A model generated the notes under the pieces. That model was not told the origin of the DNA and searched no databases. It was given only the letters and a program-made list of their open reading frames with translations. A DNA stretch of 64,000 nucleotides. Source: Calamus simplicifolius (taxonomy: Eukaryota; Streptophyta; Magnoliopsida; Arecales; Arecaceae). Location of the stretch: the NCBI GenBank assembly GCA_900491605.1, contig UESW01003882.1, forward strand, positions 658,255 to 722,254, given 5' to 3'. A program made the translations under genes and the position numbers. How positions within the stretch are numbered: the stretch's first letter is position 1; each line of letters begins with the position of its first letter. Below, piece by piece: positions 36,281-48,600 of the stretch.

Positions 36281-39200
36281 TCATATAATTCTAGAATGAA
36301 TCAGCCCAGATACATCGGAAATTAAGATCTGCTGTAGAATAATAGGACATGGGTCGCCTGGCTTCCAATTCCATGGGCCCGCATGTTGAGCAGCAAAGGT
36401 CGCCACCCAGTCCGCCGCCGAGTTGGCCTCACGATAAATGTGGCGGATCTGGGCAGAATCAAGCTCCCGCAACATAGACCAACAGTCCCTCAGAATCGGA
36501 TTTGAGGAACCATCTATATAGCTCTCCTCTAGTAACCAAGAAATGACAGTCATAGAATCCCCCTCAATCATGATCTTGGGAGCATGGAGGATCCTAATAG
36601 CAAACGAGAGCCCTGCCCAAGCAGCACCAAGCTCCGACAAAGGAACAGTTGAGTCCAGGGATCCAAAGCCTCCCGCTGCCAAAAGATCACCCATCGGACC
36701 ATGAATGATGAAAGCAGATCCAGCAGCTCTGTCCCGGACACTCCCATCAAAGTTAATTTTGACATACCCTGGAGGGGGGGCTCCCAAGAGACGAAAACCG
36801 TACGACGGTTCGCTGTCGGAACAGCAGGAGAGCCCCAGAGGCCAAAGGAGTCAAAATTAACATCATGAAAGGCACGGGCACATTCCGAAGTCAATAATCT
36901 GATCTGCCTCACAATCCTGTGAAAGGAAAACCTGTCATCGGAGAATATGATCTGATTCCTCGACAGTCATATATAATAAGCAGTCACAGACCAAAAACCA
37001 TGCTTGCTCATAGGACCACTTCGGATGTCCTGAAGGAAATATGAACGAGAGAAAGCCATAACCTCCATATCCCTAGGATAGCCCATAAGAGTCCAGATCC
37101 TTCTCGCTCTGGAGCAACAAAATATAGCATGGTCCACTGATTCATCCACCTGCTACACAGAGGACAGCTCGGCTGAATAGGCAGACCCCTCGAGAAAGAA
37201 GGAGGCAAGTAGGAAGACAGTCCCAAAGAATCTTCCAGATGAATAACTGAACCCTGGGGAGAACAGGAAGCTTCCAAATCCAAGCTGCTTCCTCCGTGTG
37301 CTGAGCCTGCAGCCTGTATATGTCCATAAGATCCCTAATGGGAGCCTTGGGAAGACAAGATCGCTGCCAAATCCTGGAGTCAACAGAGGAATCAGGTAAA
37401 AGAGGCATCGAGAGAATCCAACGAGAAAGCTCCTCCCCAAAAAACCGGGTCACCGAGGGTATGTGCCATGAACGGGGGTTTAAGGAGATAAGATCCTGAA
37501 CCCTAAGATTAGGGGGAATGTCCATGTTGATAAAGGAGGGCCACCGCATTAGGGGGAGCTCAGAAATCCAGGTATCATTGACAGCATCAATAGACCAGCC
37601 ATCACCAATTATCCAAGAGGTATTGTGCATAATGAGCTGACTATGTCTACAAATCTCCTTCCAATAGGAAGAGGAACCATGGGGCGGTATAATGCTCGAA
37701 CCAGAGACCCAGTCGCCGTATCTCGCATGCATCACAGAACTCCATAAACTATGAGGCTCCAAAAGGAAACGCGAGGCTTGTTTGGCAAGAAGAGCTTCTC
37801 TTCTGACAATCAAGGACTGAATCCCCAGTCCACCTTCAATAATAGGCATACAGATCCTATCCCAAGCAACTAGATGAATACCATGTCCCTCCTGCGTAGA
37901 AGCCCAAAGAAAATCTCTGAAGCATCTCTCAATCCTCCTCAGACAAGTGATCGGCAGGACGCATTCGAAAGGAGATACACAGGAAGAGAAGAGAGGACAG
38001 AACGAATGATAGTGATCCTAGCCATCATAGATAGACTAGTCATCTGCCACCCCTCAATACGCTGGCGTACCTGTCGCTCGATTTCTGCAAAGTCAGAATA
38101 GCGAGCCCGTCTGCCAGTAATGGGAATCCCCAAATACTTGAAGTGATCCGACCGAGTAGTGATACCAGATAACTCCATAATGGCCTCCCTAGTAGATCTA
38201 GGGGTCTTGGGGCTGAAACAGATAGAAGACTTAAGAAAATTTACCCTCTGGCCCGACGCCTGACAATAATGCTGCAAAATGGAATGAAAAGAAGCAGCAT
38301 TGTCAATAGAAGCCTGCCCCAGAAGAATACAGTCATCAGCAAAAAGAAGGTGAGAAATCAGAGGACCCTCTCTCCCAGCCATGAAAGGAACAATCCGATT
38401 CTCCCGCTGAGCAAGATGAAAGGCACGAGAAAGATCGTCTGCGGCAAGAATAAATAACAAGGGGGATAAAGGACATCCCTGTCTCAAACCCACAGAAGAG
38501 TGGAAGAATTCAGTAGGGCTCCCATCGATGAGCAAAGAAAAGGAAGGCCTCAGAATACATGCCATAATCCAATCAATAAAAAGATCATCGAAACCGAACT
38601 CCTGGAGGGTGCACTTCAGGAAGGCCCAGCTCATCCTGTCATAAGCTCTCTCCATATCCAGCTTCACCGCCATGAGACTTCTTCTCACAGGGGCTCTTTG
38701 AAGATCATGCATGAACTCCTGAGCAATGAGGACGTTGTCCGATATGGAACGCCCTTTAATAAAAGCCCCCTGCTCTATAGAAATAAGACGGGGGATCACA
38801 AGCCGAAGACGGCCAACCAAGAGCCCAGCACAAACTTTATACAGAGTAGTGCAAAGGCTGATAGGTCTGAAGTGCTGCGGAAGAGAGGCGTCGGACTGCT
38901 TGGGAACCAACGTAACAAGAGTCCGGTTCCATTCCAAGGGAATTTGCTTCAGTTGGAAGACAATTTGAATGGCCTGAATAACCTCTTGTCCAATAATGTT
39001 CCAATAGTGGTGATAAAATAGAGGAGGAAAACCATCAGGCCCTGGAGCCTTGTCCGGACCGAGCTCCCAAAGGGCCTCCCGAATCTCTTCAGCAGTGACT
39101 GGTCTGCATAGCTTTTCATTGTCCTGTGTGGAAACCCTTCTGGAATCAGGAACCCTGACCACCGGATTCCCGTCAGCAGAGGAATCAGCCCATCTGGATT

Positions 39201-40413
39201 GAAAGAACTAGAGAAGCATATCCCGAATAGAATGGTAATCCTCCTGACCATACCCCTCTGTGTCAACTAGTCTCCGAATCCTGTTCACGGCCCGACGCTT
39301 TAAGGTAGCCTGATGAAAGAATTTGGTATTACGATCCCCCTCACAGATCCACTGCGCCCTAGACCTCTATTTCCAGTACATCTCCTGTTGGCGAAGCAGA
39401 GAATGGTGACGAGCAAGCAGATCTCGCAGAGAGAAAAGGTCCGAATCCAAAAGAGATCCATCCAAATCCTCCTTACCCTGAAGAACAGTAATATCAGCTT
39501 CTATCCGGTCAATCTGTCTATCCAAGTTTCCCACTTCAAACCTATTCCATTTGGAAAGACGACGTCTGGCCAGCATAAGACGACGAGAGAGATGGTAAAT
39601 AGCATTACCCCTGATAGGAAGATGCCAAATTTGATTAATAATGGACCGTGCCCCCGAATGGACTGTCCAGAAGTGCTCAAATCTAAACTGTCTAGGCTGG
39701 TGCACTTCAGCCTCAGTAGAGATCAAGATAGGGCAGTGATCCGAAGCAATCCTGGGCAAGTGGGCTACAGAAACCGTAGGATGCCTATGAAGCCATTGGG
39801 CCATAGCCAAAGCTCTATCAAGTCTCTCCCAAACACGAGCTGAACCCTGACGGTTATTACACCAAGTAAACTAGGTTCCAGAATACCCCAAATCCATCAG
39901 ATTAGAAGACCGAATAAAGGAATTGAATTCATTAATGTCAGCTGAGGCCGAAACCCGTCTGCCCCCACATTTTTCCTTAGCCTCAGTAATACAGTTAAAG
40001 TCTCCCACAACAATGGCAGGGAGACCTTGATCAAGGAGGGAAAGAAGCTCAGCCCAAAGGATTCATCTCTCTCTATAATCCGTACTGGCATAAACCGCCG
40101 ATAGCAACCAGGGGTCAGAGGATCCCATAGAGATAAGAAGACCAATCTGCTGGTTGCACTGATGAAAAGCCTCAACCGAAACAGCAGAATCACGCCATAT
40201 GGCCAATATACCCCCCGACATCCCTTCAGCCTCCACCGCATACGAAGACCAAGATCGGGAAATCTGTCTCCGAACCCGGGCCAGAGTATCCCCCGACAAT
40301 CTGGTTTCCAACAATACACATATGTCAAACTTATATAATTGCATCAATCTATTAAAAGAGGATCGAAAGGAAGGCTTTCGAGCTCCTCGAGTATTCCATA
40401 TAAGGATCTTCAT
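36281..40413 (-). pseudogene. LINE copy 2 ORF2: endonuclease, reverse transcriptase, zinc-binding region, RNase H
   Basis: It opens with the MKILIWN motif at 40413, typical of the apurinic-type endonuclease of plant L1 elements (open to 40063, stop at 40060-40062, then shifted frames). RT is open over 37939-39162 with the FADD active site at 38332-38343. The RT-associated zinc-binding region is open at 37142-37849. RNase H is open at 36281-36787, with a natural-looking stop. Stops and frameshifts near 40060, 39850, 39365, 39210, 37940 and 37000 mean that several separate open pieces remain. Plant L1 elements are known to have gained this RNase H. Confidence 0.92.
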
Positions 40414-40415
40414 TA
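40411..40415 (-). promoter_or_regulatory. UAAUG stop-start overlap between LINE ORF1 and ORF2
   Basis: On the minus strand the ORF1 stop TAA and the ORF2 start ATG share one base. Such UAAUG overlaps are known to couple translation of the two ORFs in the insect LINE SART1. The same role here is inferred. Confidence 0.65.
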
Positions 40416-42053
40416 ATTATTGAAGGAAACTGGGACCCCTCCCTGGTCCTCCGTCATTACCATATCAGGAAGGCACTGACTGGCAAGGGAACCCCCATCA
40501 GTCATCATTAGAGAGTCAGTCTTCGGTCCATCCGCAACAACATCTAGATTAACCGAGTGCCGACTCATAGATTCTTCACCTGAGACCCCCACAGTCAACC
40601 CTACATTCATCTCAGCGCTGGGCTGACTCACCTCCAGATCAACTCCAGAAGAGCACTGCGATAATGACGGGTTGACAGGAAAATAACGAGCAGCCTCAAA
40701 ATTCTTTGGCAAAGCAACTTTACCTTTGCCCTTCCTTTTAACATTTTTGGGGTTTGTTCTTGGAGCAGGACTCTCAACAGGTCTAGCCCTTTTCAAGGGG
40801 CCAGGAAAAGCGTCCCCGCTGCCTAGATCACTGCCACGACCCACATCCAAACTAAAAGAAGAGAAAGGATTAGCAATTGGCATAAAAGAATTGGATCCAA
40901 TTCCAGCTTTACTGAACTTCTTTCCTGCCTTCAACTCAACCTTCTCAGTTGCTACAGTACCGGCACGGGAGGAAACCGGCACTGAGACGAACGCTGGAGA
41001 AGCCTCCGTCCCACTCATCTGCATCTCACCTCCAGCTCTAACAGGGACTGCATCCGAGATAACCACCACCTTAGACGACGGTGGCACATGCCGGCGGGCA
41101 ACCTTGGCCGGCGTCCTCCACTCATCAGCTCCCGTAGCCGCAGACCGCTACTTTTCCTTAGCCTTCAGAGGCACTGAATCATAGCCTGGAGCATCAGGAG
41201 TAAACAGCGAAGAAGGCTTCTTCCTCATCTCCCTCGACGAACCAGGGGCATCCCGGCGTTGACGAACAGCAGTCAGCCAGGATCCGAAAGCAGGGGATGG
41301 GGAATCACCATCCTTACCTGATCCAGCCGGCACAGAACACGGACCCTCCAGATGAAGCGATCCGTAGCTGGAACAAAATCCTTCAAGAGCTTCATATACG
41401 AACTACTGCCAGAAGGGAAGATTAAAGCCCTGAACACGGGTACCCGGCCGGAGAGGACGCCGGAGATCCACCCGCAAGCATACTCTGGCAAAACCTCCTC
41501 TGCTTTTGGCCAGAGTCGACGCATCAACACAGTGGAATTGGCCAGCCGTCTCAGTGATCATCCTGAGGAAATCCTGCTTCCAAAATTCCAGAGGAAGGTT
41601 TGGTAATCGCAGCCAGATAAGGGCAAATGGGGTGGCATCCGCAGTCGGAATGAACTCCGGCTTCCACCTTTCCATTGCGATGATTTGTCCATTGATGATC
41701 CATGGGCGATTCATCACCAGATCAGCAGCCTTGGGGTCTTCGAAAAGGAATATGTGGCATCGAAATGCCAGGCTAACAGGTTTGATATTCCCCTGTATAC
41801 CGGCACGGCGAAACTCCCTCACATACGCCTCCGCTGGAACCCATTTCATGAACGACCGAATAATGAGAGCACGCGACTGCTAGTCCTCCATCTCAACCTT
41901 CAATTCGTCCACCGGAACGCAGACCACCTCCGAAAATGTTGATTCCAGTCGCGAAACTTCAGCCGGTGCTGGAGACGATGAGACCCAGAAAAATCCTGTC
42001 GAGCTGACCTTCTGCCCAGCACCACGGGCCCCCACAGCTCCATCAGACGCCAT
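40413..42053 (-). pseudogene. LINE copy 2 ORF1 (DUF4283-type), with premature stops
   Basis: The start ATG is at 42053-42051. An in-frame TAG at 41880-41882 interrupts the N-terminal part. The DUF4283-like domain is open at 41849-41403, then comes another stop and a degenerate CCHC knuckle in which one Cys is replaced. The C-terminal low-complexity part is open at 41087-40413. The last codons end in TAA at 40415-40413, which overlaps the ORF2 ATG by one base (TAATG). Confidence 0.85.
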
Positions 42054-42338
42054 AGATGGCAAGGGGACAGAAGAGAGGAGAACCTCCGCAAGAGCCGCAG
42101 CCGGAGTCGAAGACGACAGCTTTAAGGCAATATCATTTCATTAATTTTAAATATTCTGACCTCCTGCATCTTTCTTTAGCATGAATTAAAATCTTAAATA
42201 ATTTATGCTTTCTGGTATTACATAAGTAAATCGTTTGTACAAACTAGCAATTTATAGTAGGGTTAAGTAAAATTATATTTTTTAAATGAAATGTGACTAT
42301 TCCAATAGTGATATCCGTTTACTTTGGTTTGGTTCATC

Positions 42339-42701
42339 AATGATATACTCTAAAAACCGCTCAGTTGGTAGCTCAGCGGTTGGGGTTCCTCCACACATCC
42401 ACGATGTCTCAGGTTCAAGGAATGAGGTTGTGGTTGACTCGAATAATTCCAAGGTTAATCCTTGGGGCCTGAAACTCCGGTGCTGGAGGGGCTAAGATTT
42501 CTTCTAGTCTTCCTGTTTTGACTATTGCACCTGGGTGGGATCAGGTTAACCTACTCGTCTTCGGGCGGGGAACGGCTGCGCAAATCTAGCACCGTGCATG
42601 GAACATATCCTGACGGGGAATGGAGCCGCATGGGATCTAGCTACGGGTCGGCAAAGCCCTCCTTCCCCTTTTTTGTACAAAAAAATGATATACTCTAAAA
42701 A
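42339..42701 (+). mobile_element. tRNA-derived SINE with an 18-bp target duplication
   Basis: The body is 42357-42683 (327 bp), flanked by the perfect direct repeat AATGATATACTCTAAAAA (42339-42356 and 42684-42701). An internal A box (TAGCTCAGCGG, 42369-42379) and B box (GGTTCAAGG, 42412-42420) are spaced as in Pol III promoters of tRNA origin. The 3' end is T-rich, then GTACAAAAA. The perfect duplication points to a fairly young insertion. The helper LINE is not identified. Confidence 0.88.
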
Positions 42702-42771
42702 TTAAATTTTTAATAATTATAATATAAACGAGCCTCATTTTACTATATATATATAAAAGTATGCTTGATTA

Positions 42772-43388
42772 TATTTAGGGCTATAATCGAGCCGAACTGA
42801 GCCGAGCTTTTTAATGCTCAAGCTCAGCTCGTTAACAAATACTCGAGCTCGAGCTCGTTTAAATTTGAAAAATCCTGTTCAAGCTTGGCTCGAGCTCGAT
42901 TACAAAAAGCTTGGGCTCGACTCGAGTTCGGCTTGAGCTCGCTCATTTGGTATGATTAGAAAGCTCGACAAGCTCGACTCAAAAAAAAGCTCGTTTCAAG
43001 TTCGAGCTTGAATTGAGCTCGTTTCAAGCTTGACTCAAATCAAGCTTGCTTAAAGCTTGGTTCGAGAATAAAAAAAAACTTGATTCTTAAACCCAAAGAG
43101 CAACCAAAGAAGATGAAAAGACATAGAAGATGAAAGAACATCTTGTTCACGAGCTTCTAATCGAGCCAACTCGCGAGCTCCTAATTGAGCTGTCTCACGA
43201 GCTCTTAATCGAGCTATCTTGTGAGCTCCTAATCGAATTATTTCTATGCTCAAGCTTGACTCGTTTATCAAACGAGCTCTAAAATGAAGCTCAAGCTCGG
43301 CTCGTTTACATGACGAGCCGAACACGAGCTTTTATCGAGCCGAGTCTCGAGTAGCTCGTGAGCGGCTCGGCTCAATTACATCCCTTTT
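42772..43388. repeat. GAGCTCG-rich element with terminal inverted similarity
   Basis: The ends are inversely similar: GGGCTATAATCGAGCCGA at 42778 and, read from the right, GGGATGTAATTGAGCCGA near 43385. The inside is dense in GAGCTCG and CTCGAGCTC. It is probably a non-autonomous DNA transposon; its target duplication was not resolved. A related sequence lies at 52381-52742. Confidence 0.6.
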
Positions 43389-43481
43389 ATATTGAAATAT
43401 AATTAAATTTAAAATTTAATTATCTCTCTCATCTTTAAATTCATACCATTTATAAATTTTAAAAGTAAAAAAAATTGGATA

Positions 43482-43861
43482 GCCCTGTTTGGTTCGTGAT
43501 ACAGAAAACTATTTTCAAAAATATGGATTGTATCTAAAAATTTGAGTCTGTTGATTTTTAGTATTCGAGATATGTTTGGTTGGTGTTTTTGAATTTTTTT
43601 TTTGAATAAAGGCAGTAGCGAATCCCATAGAAAAGGCCGCGGGAAGAAAGAAGAACGTAAATCCATGAGTTTTGGATGTTTTGAAAAAAAAGGAAGGATA
43701 AAATTTAAAAAACTTTTTATATTATATGAATTCGAAGACATTTTTTAAATTTATTCAGGTTTTTAAAAATTTTTGAAAATAATTTAGCCAAACACATTTT
43801 TCATGCTATATAGGTTTGATCGAAAATAAAAAATCCAATCCAAATCCACTACCAAACCGCC
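43482..43861. mobile_element. Possible Tourist-like MITE
   Basis: The left end GCCCTGTTTGGTTCGTG and the right end, read inverted, GGCGGTTTGGTAGTGG, are similar. Flanking triplets are ATA and TTA, an imperfect match to the expected 3-bp target. There is no coding content. Confidence 0.4.
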
Positions 43862-44569
43862 TTAAGAATTTATGTGGATTTAAGAGATAAGTAAATTAAA
43901 GATTCATTTTTTTATTTTATTTTTTTACTTCTATATGGGTCTCGAAGTTTTTTTTTATATATATATACTTTATTTTGTTTTGAATGAAACATATGGCCAA
44001 TTTACACTTGATTATAATGCAGCCAGGTCTATCGCTTTTGGTTATACATAAACATATTCGATAGATGGTTAAATCCAGACTTAATTACAATGCAGTCAAG
44101 TTTATATTTTTTAGTTATACATGGACATTACCATAAACAAAGGAAAATGAAGGTTACATGGTTACATGCTACGTAACCGGCATGGTGATTCCATCCTCAT
44201 ATTTAGAAAATTAATAATAATCAAGAAATATATGATATTCATTAAATTCTTTTTTTTGCCAGGAGTCATGATTGCGGAAATTAAGCGGCCCTCACCACCC
44301 GTCAAACATACCGACCTCCCCCTTTCGAATCCAACGCGCATTTGCGCTCCCGTCGCCCCGTAAATCGCTTGCTCGTTAACCCAGTCCCACTGCCCCGCCG
44401 GTACAGCTTAAATCACCCCTATCATCCCCAGGCGAAGTCGGCCGGCCCTGAAGAAAAAATCATCATAGTTTGATGGCTATCACTCCAATCTTGTTCCTCA
44501 GGAACACTATGTTCTTACCGTGGTTGCGTTCAAACTTATAAGGCTTCGGAAGCCAAAGTTCGGCCTGAG

Positions 44570-44898
44570 GTTATGGAACGAGCCAACCTAGAAAGAGAGA
44601 GGGGTTTGATTGAGAGAGAGAGAGAGAGAGAGAGAGTGAGGGCGGGGGGAAGGTTTGGCTTTGACCAGCTCCACCTTAGTGGGCGGAGTTGGATTGATTT
44701 TTTTGGTGGGTGTGCTCTAAAACTTTGGGCTGCCGAGATCCCGTCTCGCGTCTCCTTCCATCTTATTCCTATTTATATTGTTTTCTGTTACTGTATGTCC
44801 TCTGATGCCGTGGGGATCGATCGGTCGATCCGTCAGTCAATCACTCCAACCATTCTTCGCTGGTCATTTAGCTTCTGAGTTCTGACCGATCTCCAAAG
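44570..44898 (+). promoter_or_regulatory. Predicted promoter and 5' untranslated exon of the PSI1-like gene
   Basis: A GA repeat at about 44612-44636 and a TATA-like TATTTATAT near 44769 precede a predicted noncoding exon ending at 44898 with the donor AAAG/GTAGGT. GA repeats near plant promoters are typical binding sites of BPC proteins. The transcription start is not determined. Confidence 0.45.
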
Positions 44899-45285
44899 GT
44901 AGGTGTGGCTTTCTCTAGTCCCATCTTTGCTTTTGGTTTTCTGTTGCCGGAGCTTCGAAAGATCAGCTTTTTTTGGGGGGATTTCCTGCTGTCTGCTTCT
45001 TCCCCTGTTCTGATTTTGGGTTTGGTCTTTAATATCTGATTGTTTAAAGTGTTTTTCCTTTGATTTATCGTAGCGGTCTTTTGATTTGGGGATCCAGTTT
45101 TTCTTTTTTCCTAATTATTTATTTCGGTTCTGAAAACCATGTTTTTTCTCCGTAATTTAAGCTTCTTTTTTTCCTTTGTGTGATTTTATGGGCCTGAGTT
45201 GATGATTCAAGTTCTGGTTGAAGCCTGCATGGGATTCTTTATCAAGATCGCGGGGTTGATTTTCTATGGACTTCCTTTCTTTCAG
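44899..45285 (+). other. Predicted 5' UTR intron of the PSI1-like gene
   Basis: A strong donor GTAGGT at 44899 and the acceptor TTTCTTTCAG at 45285 bound a T-rich 387-bp segment. If it is spliced, the upstream in-frame ATG at 45266 is removed, which leaves the myristoylation-type start at 45383 as the first in-frame ATG. Confidence 0.5.
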
Positions 45286-45382
45286 GGTTTTTACGTTGTC
45301 GCAAATTCTGCCAACAAAAAATAGCCTTTTTTATGGGAAAAAAGAGGAAGAATTGAGATCAGCTAGCGAAAGGTTGAGTAAA

Positions 45383-45685
45383 ATGGGAGGGATTTGCTCA
45401 AAGGGATCACCTGTGGACAAATCGCCCAGCGAAACTACTGTAGATGCCAATGGGCTCAGAGATTCCGATAAGATGCCTTGCAATTCGGCAGCTCCACCAA
45501 TGGGAGGAACTGTTGAGAAGCAGCTGCAAGAACAATCCTTCTCTGATAGTGTGGTGCCAAACTCCGGGGACATCGCAACTGGTGCTGCAGAGGCTAGGGA
45601 GCCACAATTGTCCAGGGCTTTGTCACAAAAGTCCAGGTCAACCAGGTCAAAGCTCACTGGATCTGCTAAAACCGGGACTACCAAG
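45383..45685 (+). CDS. PSI1-like coding exon 1
   Basis: Residues 1-101, including the MGGICS start and a Ser/Thr-rich linker. It ends AAG/GCAAGT, matching the GC-donor consensus; no GT donor nearby keeps the frame. Confidence 0.85.
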
Positions 45686-48600
45686 GCAAGTCTATGCTCA
45701 AATACTTGATCTGTTCTTAATTGCATAGGAGAGGACGTTTTTAAGAGCAATGGCTCGGTAGGCATCAAAATAATATAATTGTTTTCGGTGGCAAATCTCT
45801 TTGGGTAGTCTGAAGTCAGTTGCATTGCCATGCATATTTGAAAGCCGTCAAGAGTGAGTGGCTGATGAAGGTGCAGGCCTAAGAATATTCAGGGATAGTC
45901 TGAGATGATTTGGTTTGAACCTGGCACTTGTGCTGTTCATTCACTTTGCAAATTCTTCATAGAAATGAAAACACAAACATGAAGATGATCCTTGTTTTCC
46001 TTTGTAATTGAAGGAAATATTAAGTTACGGAACAACATTGTAATTCTCATCTTAACATTTCTTTTCTTTTCTTTTATTTTTTTCTTTTTTGGCTACAACC
46101 ATCCTAATTTTTCCGGCAAAAATAGCACAACCAGTAGATTTACTTCAAGTTTGGCCTTTGATATCCATTGTCCATGCAATGATATTTTATATTAGAATGC
46201 ATTACTTGAGAGAACCATGTTTGCTTGTATTTCTGTCTTAAAATTTAGGTTGATGGTTACAATTTGATGTCCTGAAGGATGTGAAGAATAGAACACAAAC
46301 AGTGGAGAGTGAAGGAAGATTGTAGTTGCCACCAGAAGGAAATTATACTTGGAATTTGGCATAAAAAACAATTAAAGTCCATCAACATTTTCTCACTCTG
46401 CAATATTCTGCTTCAAATATCTGCCAGACTAAACAGAATTAAGGCAAACTTTTATGGGTTTGAGATAATGTTTTGGGGCTAGAATGGTTATGCATGTCAT
46501 GAACTAGGGTGATGTTACTATGTTATTGAAAGATGGATATGATCGGTTTCAATTTGTGAAAGGAAATTGTTGCGAAATTAGGATTGAGGAAATTTTAACA
46601 TATTGTTTTAGGATTGGATGTTTTGGTATGAGAAAAGTTAGCACTCTAGGTTTCTTGACGATTTGGAAAGCTATCATGATATGCAATAAAGTTTTAGGCT
46701 TTGGAATCGGGTGAAAAGTAGATATGGGATATTGACTAAATTTAAAATGGACACTCAAGTTTTGGAGTGCTCCCTTCTCAAAAGCTCTTGTGAATTTTGG
46801 TATTGCCTTCAATATTGATGCATTAGTTAGGTGCATTTTGGTGGATGAGACTAGGGTGATTGTGTTCTACATGAGTGTTTACAAATTAAACATGCATGGG
46901 GAAGAGACTCTTTATGAGAAAGAGGTTAAGAACTTCGACAATGTTAAGGTAGAAAAGCTGAAGCTCATTACACTCTTGAACATAAGTTTGTGTAGCTTTA
47001 TTCAGGTGCTTGGGATTGTATTTGGCTCTACGGGCAAATTTCTTATTGAGGTCCGTATAGTTGATGTTGATGATGGGGGAAGCTGACACTCTTTATATGA
47101 ATATATATGCAACACTGTAATACATTATTTCAAACATTTGTTTGGATCTTTCTAGAACCTTTGTATAGTGCAGGTCAAAGCCCGAAAATGGTCAAAGCCC
47201 GAAAAAGGTCAAAGCCCTTTTGAGGAATATGGAAAAGGGGAGCCTAACAGGATGGGCCGCAAAGCAATTAGGATCGATGTATTCAGAAAAAAATTGGAGC
47301 CTATTTAATTTGGTTTGGCATTGAATGGCAGTCAAAGTTGTAGAAATATCTAACGTATTGACTAGAAGTAATTGAGATGGGGATTTTTTAATGTTTATGT
47401 CTTTATGAACCTTTTGCTTTTGCGTGACCCAACTCTACTTTTGTACATGGCCTGAATCTTCCCATCTGTAATCTTTAATTAATGATTATGCTTAGGAAAG
47501 AAAGAGGTCACCGATTTATTGTTAAATGTGTGCCTTCTATCCATACATAATAGGAATTCAATGCACATTTGTGAAGTTGCTGGATGCTACCCTGACAGTG
47601 ACTAGTTTGACCCTTCATTAAAGTCCGACTACTGTTGTTTCTGATGAATCCCCTTTTGTTAGACTGAATCAGTTAAGAGTTTCAAACTCTTTTATTTTCA
47701 TATTATTCTTCTTGTGCTCAATTCCACTTCTAGTCCTAGATTAAGTTTTCAACGTGGCACAATCATGGGGATTATGGGATTGGAAATGAGTATTTTCAGG
47801 ATCTCATGCTGCTTCTTTGTTGTAGGGTTGCAAAGAAATCAACATGCTAGGGGGAAATTTGGGTTTGGGCTGATTTGAGAATTCTCCCTATAAAAACCAG
47901 ATAGCAATAAATTGAGGCAATTAAAGAGGTAAAATATAAGGTGGAGGGTGGAATAGAGGAGAAAATAGGTTGAGAGAAGAAAGACCATAATTGAGGGAAA
48001 ACCTTCTCGACAATTCAAGTGAAATCAGCCAAAATATCCCTCAAATTATACATCATTCATCATGGACCTCTATTATTAACCCTAACCCCCTGCTCCTCCC
48101 CCCCCCCCCCCACCCAACACCAAACACCCAAAAAAAAACAGAGAGAAAATATAATCCTGAAAAGACTACTGACTTATAATAAACTTAGATGCTGACTTAA
48201 ATGATATCTCTGAACCTGACTCCTTAATAACCCAAAGTTCCACGACTTTAAAAGAAACTGCTCACTTTCTTTACAAGAGATAAACAAAAACCTTCCAAAA
48301 ATAATAACATTTGTACTCTGGTATAAACTTACATAGAAAGCCACAAAACCACTTCAAAACATGATTACTATGAGTTAACCTTTTGTGTCTCTAACCTTGA
48401 CCTAAAGTAGGACCTTTAGACAATCATTCTACTCATAATAACCACTAGGAAAAACGCCCTTAAAATTAGTGTGAGAATTGCAATAAACTTTGGGTGCATA
48501 ACTGACTGTCAAAAGACAGCAAGAGTTCCCTATGATTCAATTAAATAGAAAATTGACTAAAAATAAAACCTAGCTATTAAAGTATCTGAAGTTAAACATA

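Larger units (their letters stand above)
36246..42128 (-). mobile_element. L1-type plant LINE (copy 2), nearly full length
   Basis: About 5.9 kb on the minus strand with a 16-nt poly-A tail (T run at 36250-36265). Order: 5' UTR, ORF1 from 42053, ORF2 from 40413 with endonuclease, RT, zinc-binding region and RNase H. A degenerate target duplication may be AACATCATT (36237-36245) and AATATCATT (42129-42137). It is better preserved than copy 1, is from the same family, and has the same orientation. The A-tail of this copy ends at the 5' end of copy 1. Confidence 0.93.

Noticed and set aside
35878..41184. Plus-strand frames of 100-176 codons (35878, 38500, 39313, 40726)
   Set aside because: They are shadows of the minus-strand LINE coding regions.
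45266..45382. Upstream in-frame ATG at 45266 as the PSI1-like start
   Set aside because: It lies in a predicted 5' UTR intron, and the family starts with the MGG-Cys-Ser myristoylation motif found at 45383.
46520..47086. Overlapping frames in intron 1
   Set aside because: Short, AT-rich, on both strands, with no recognisable family.
48098..48111. C homopolymer in intron 1 as a regulatory site
   Set aside because: A simple homopolymer with no supporting context.
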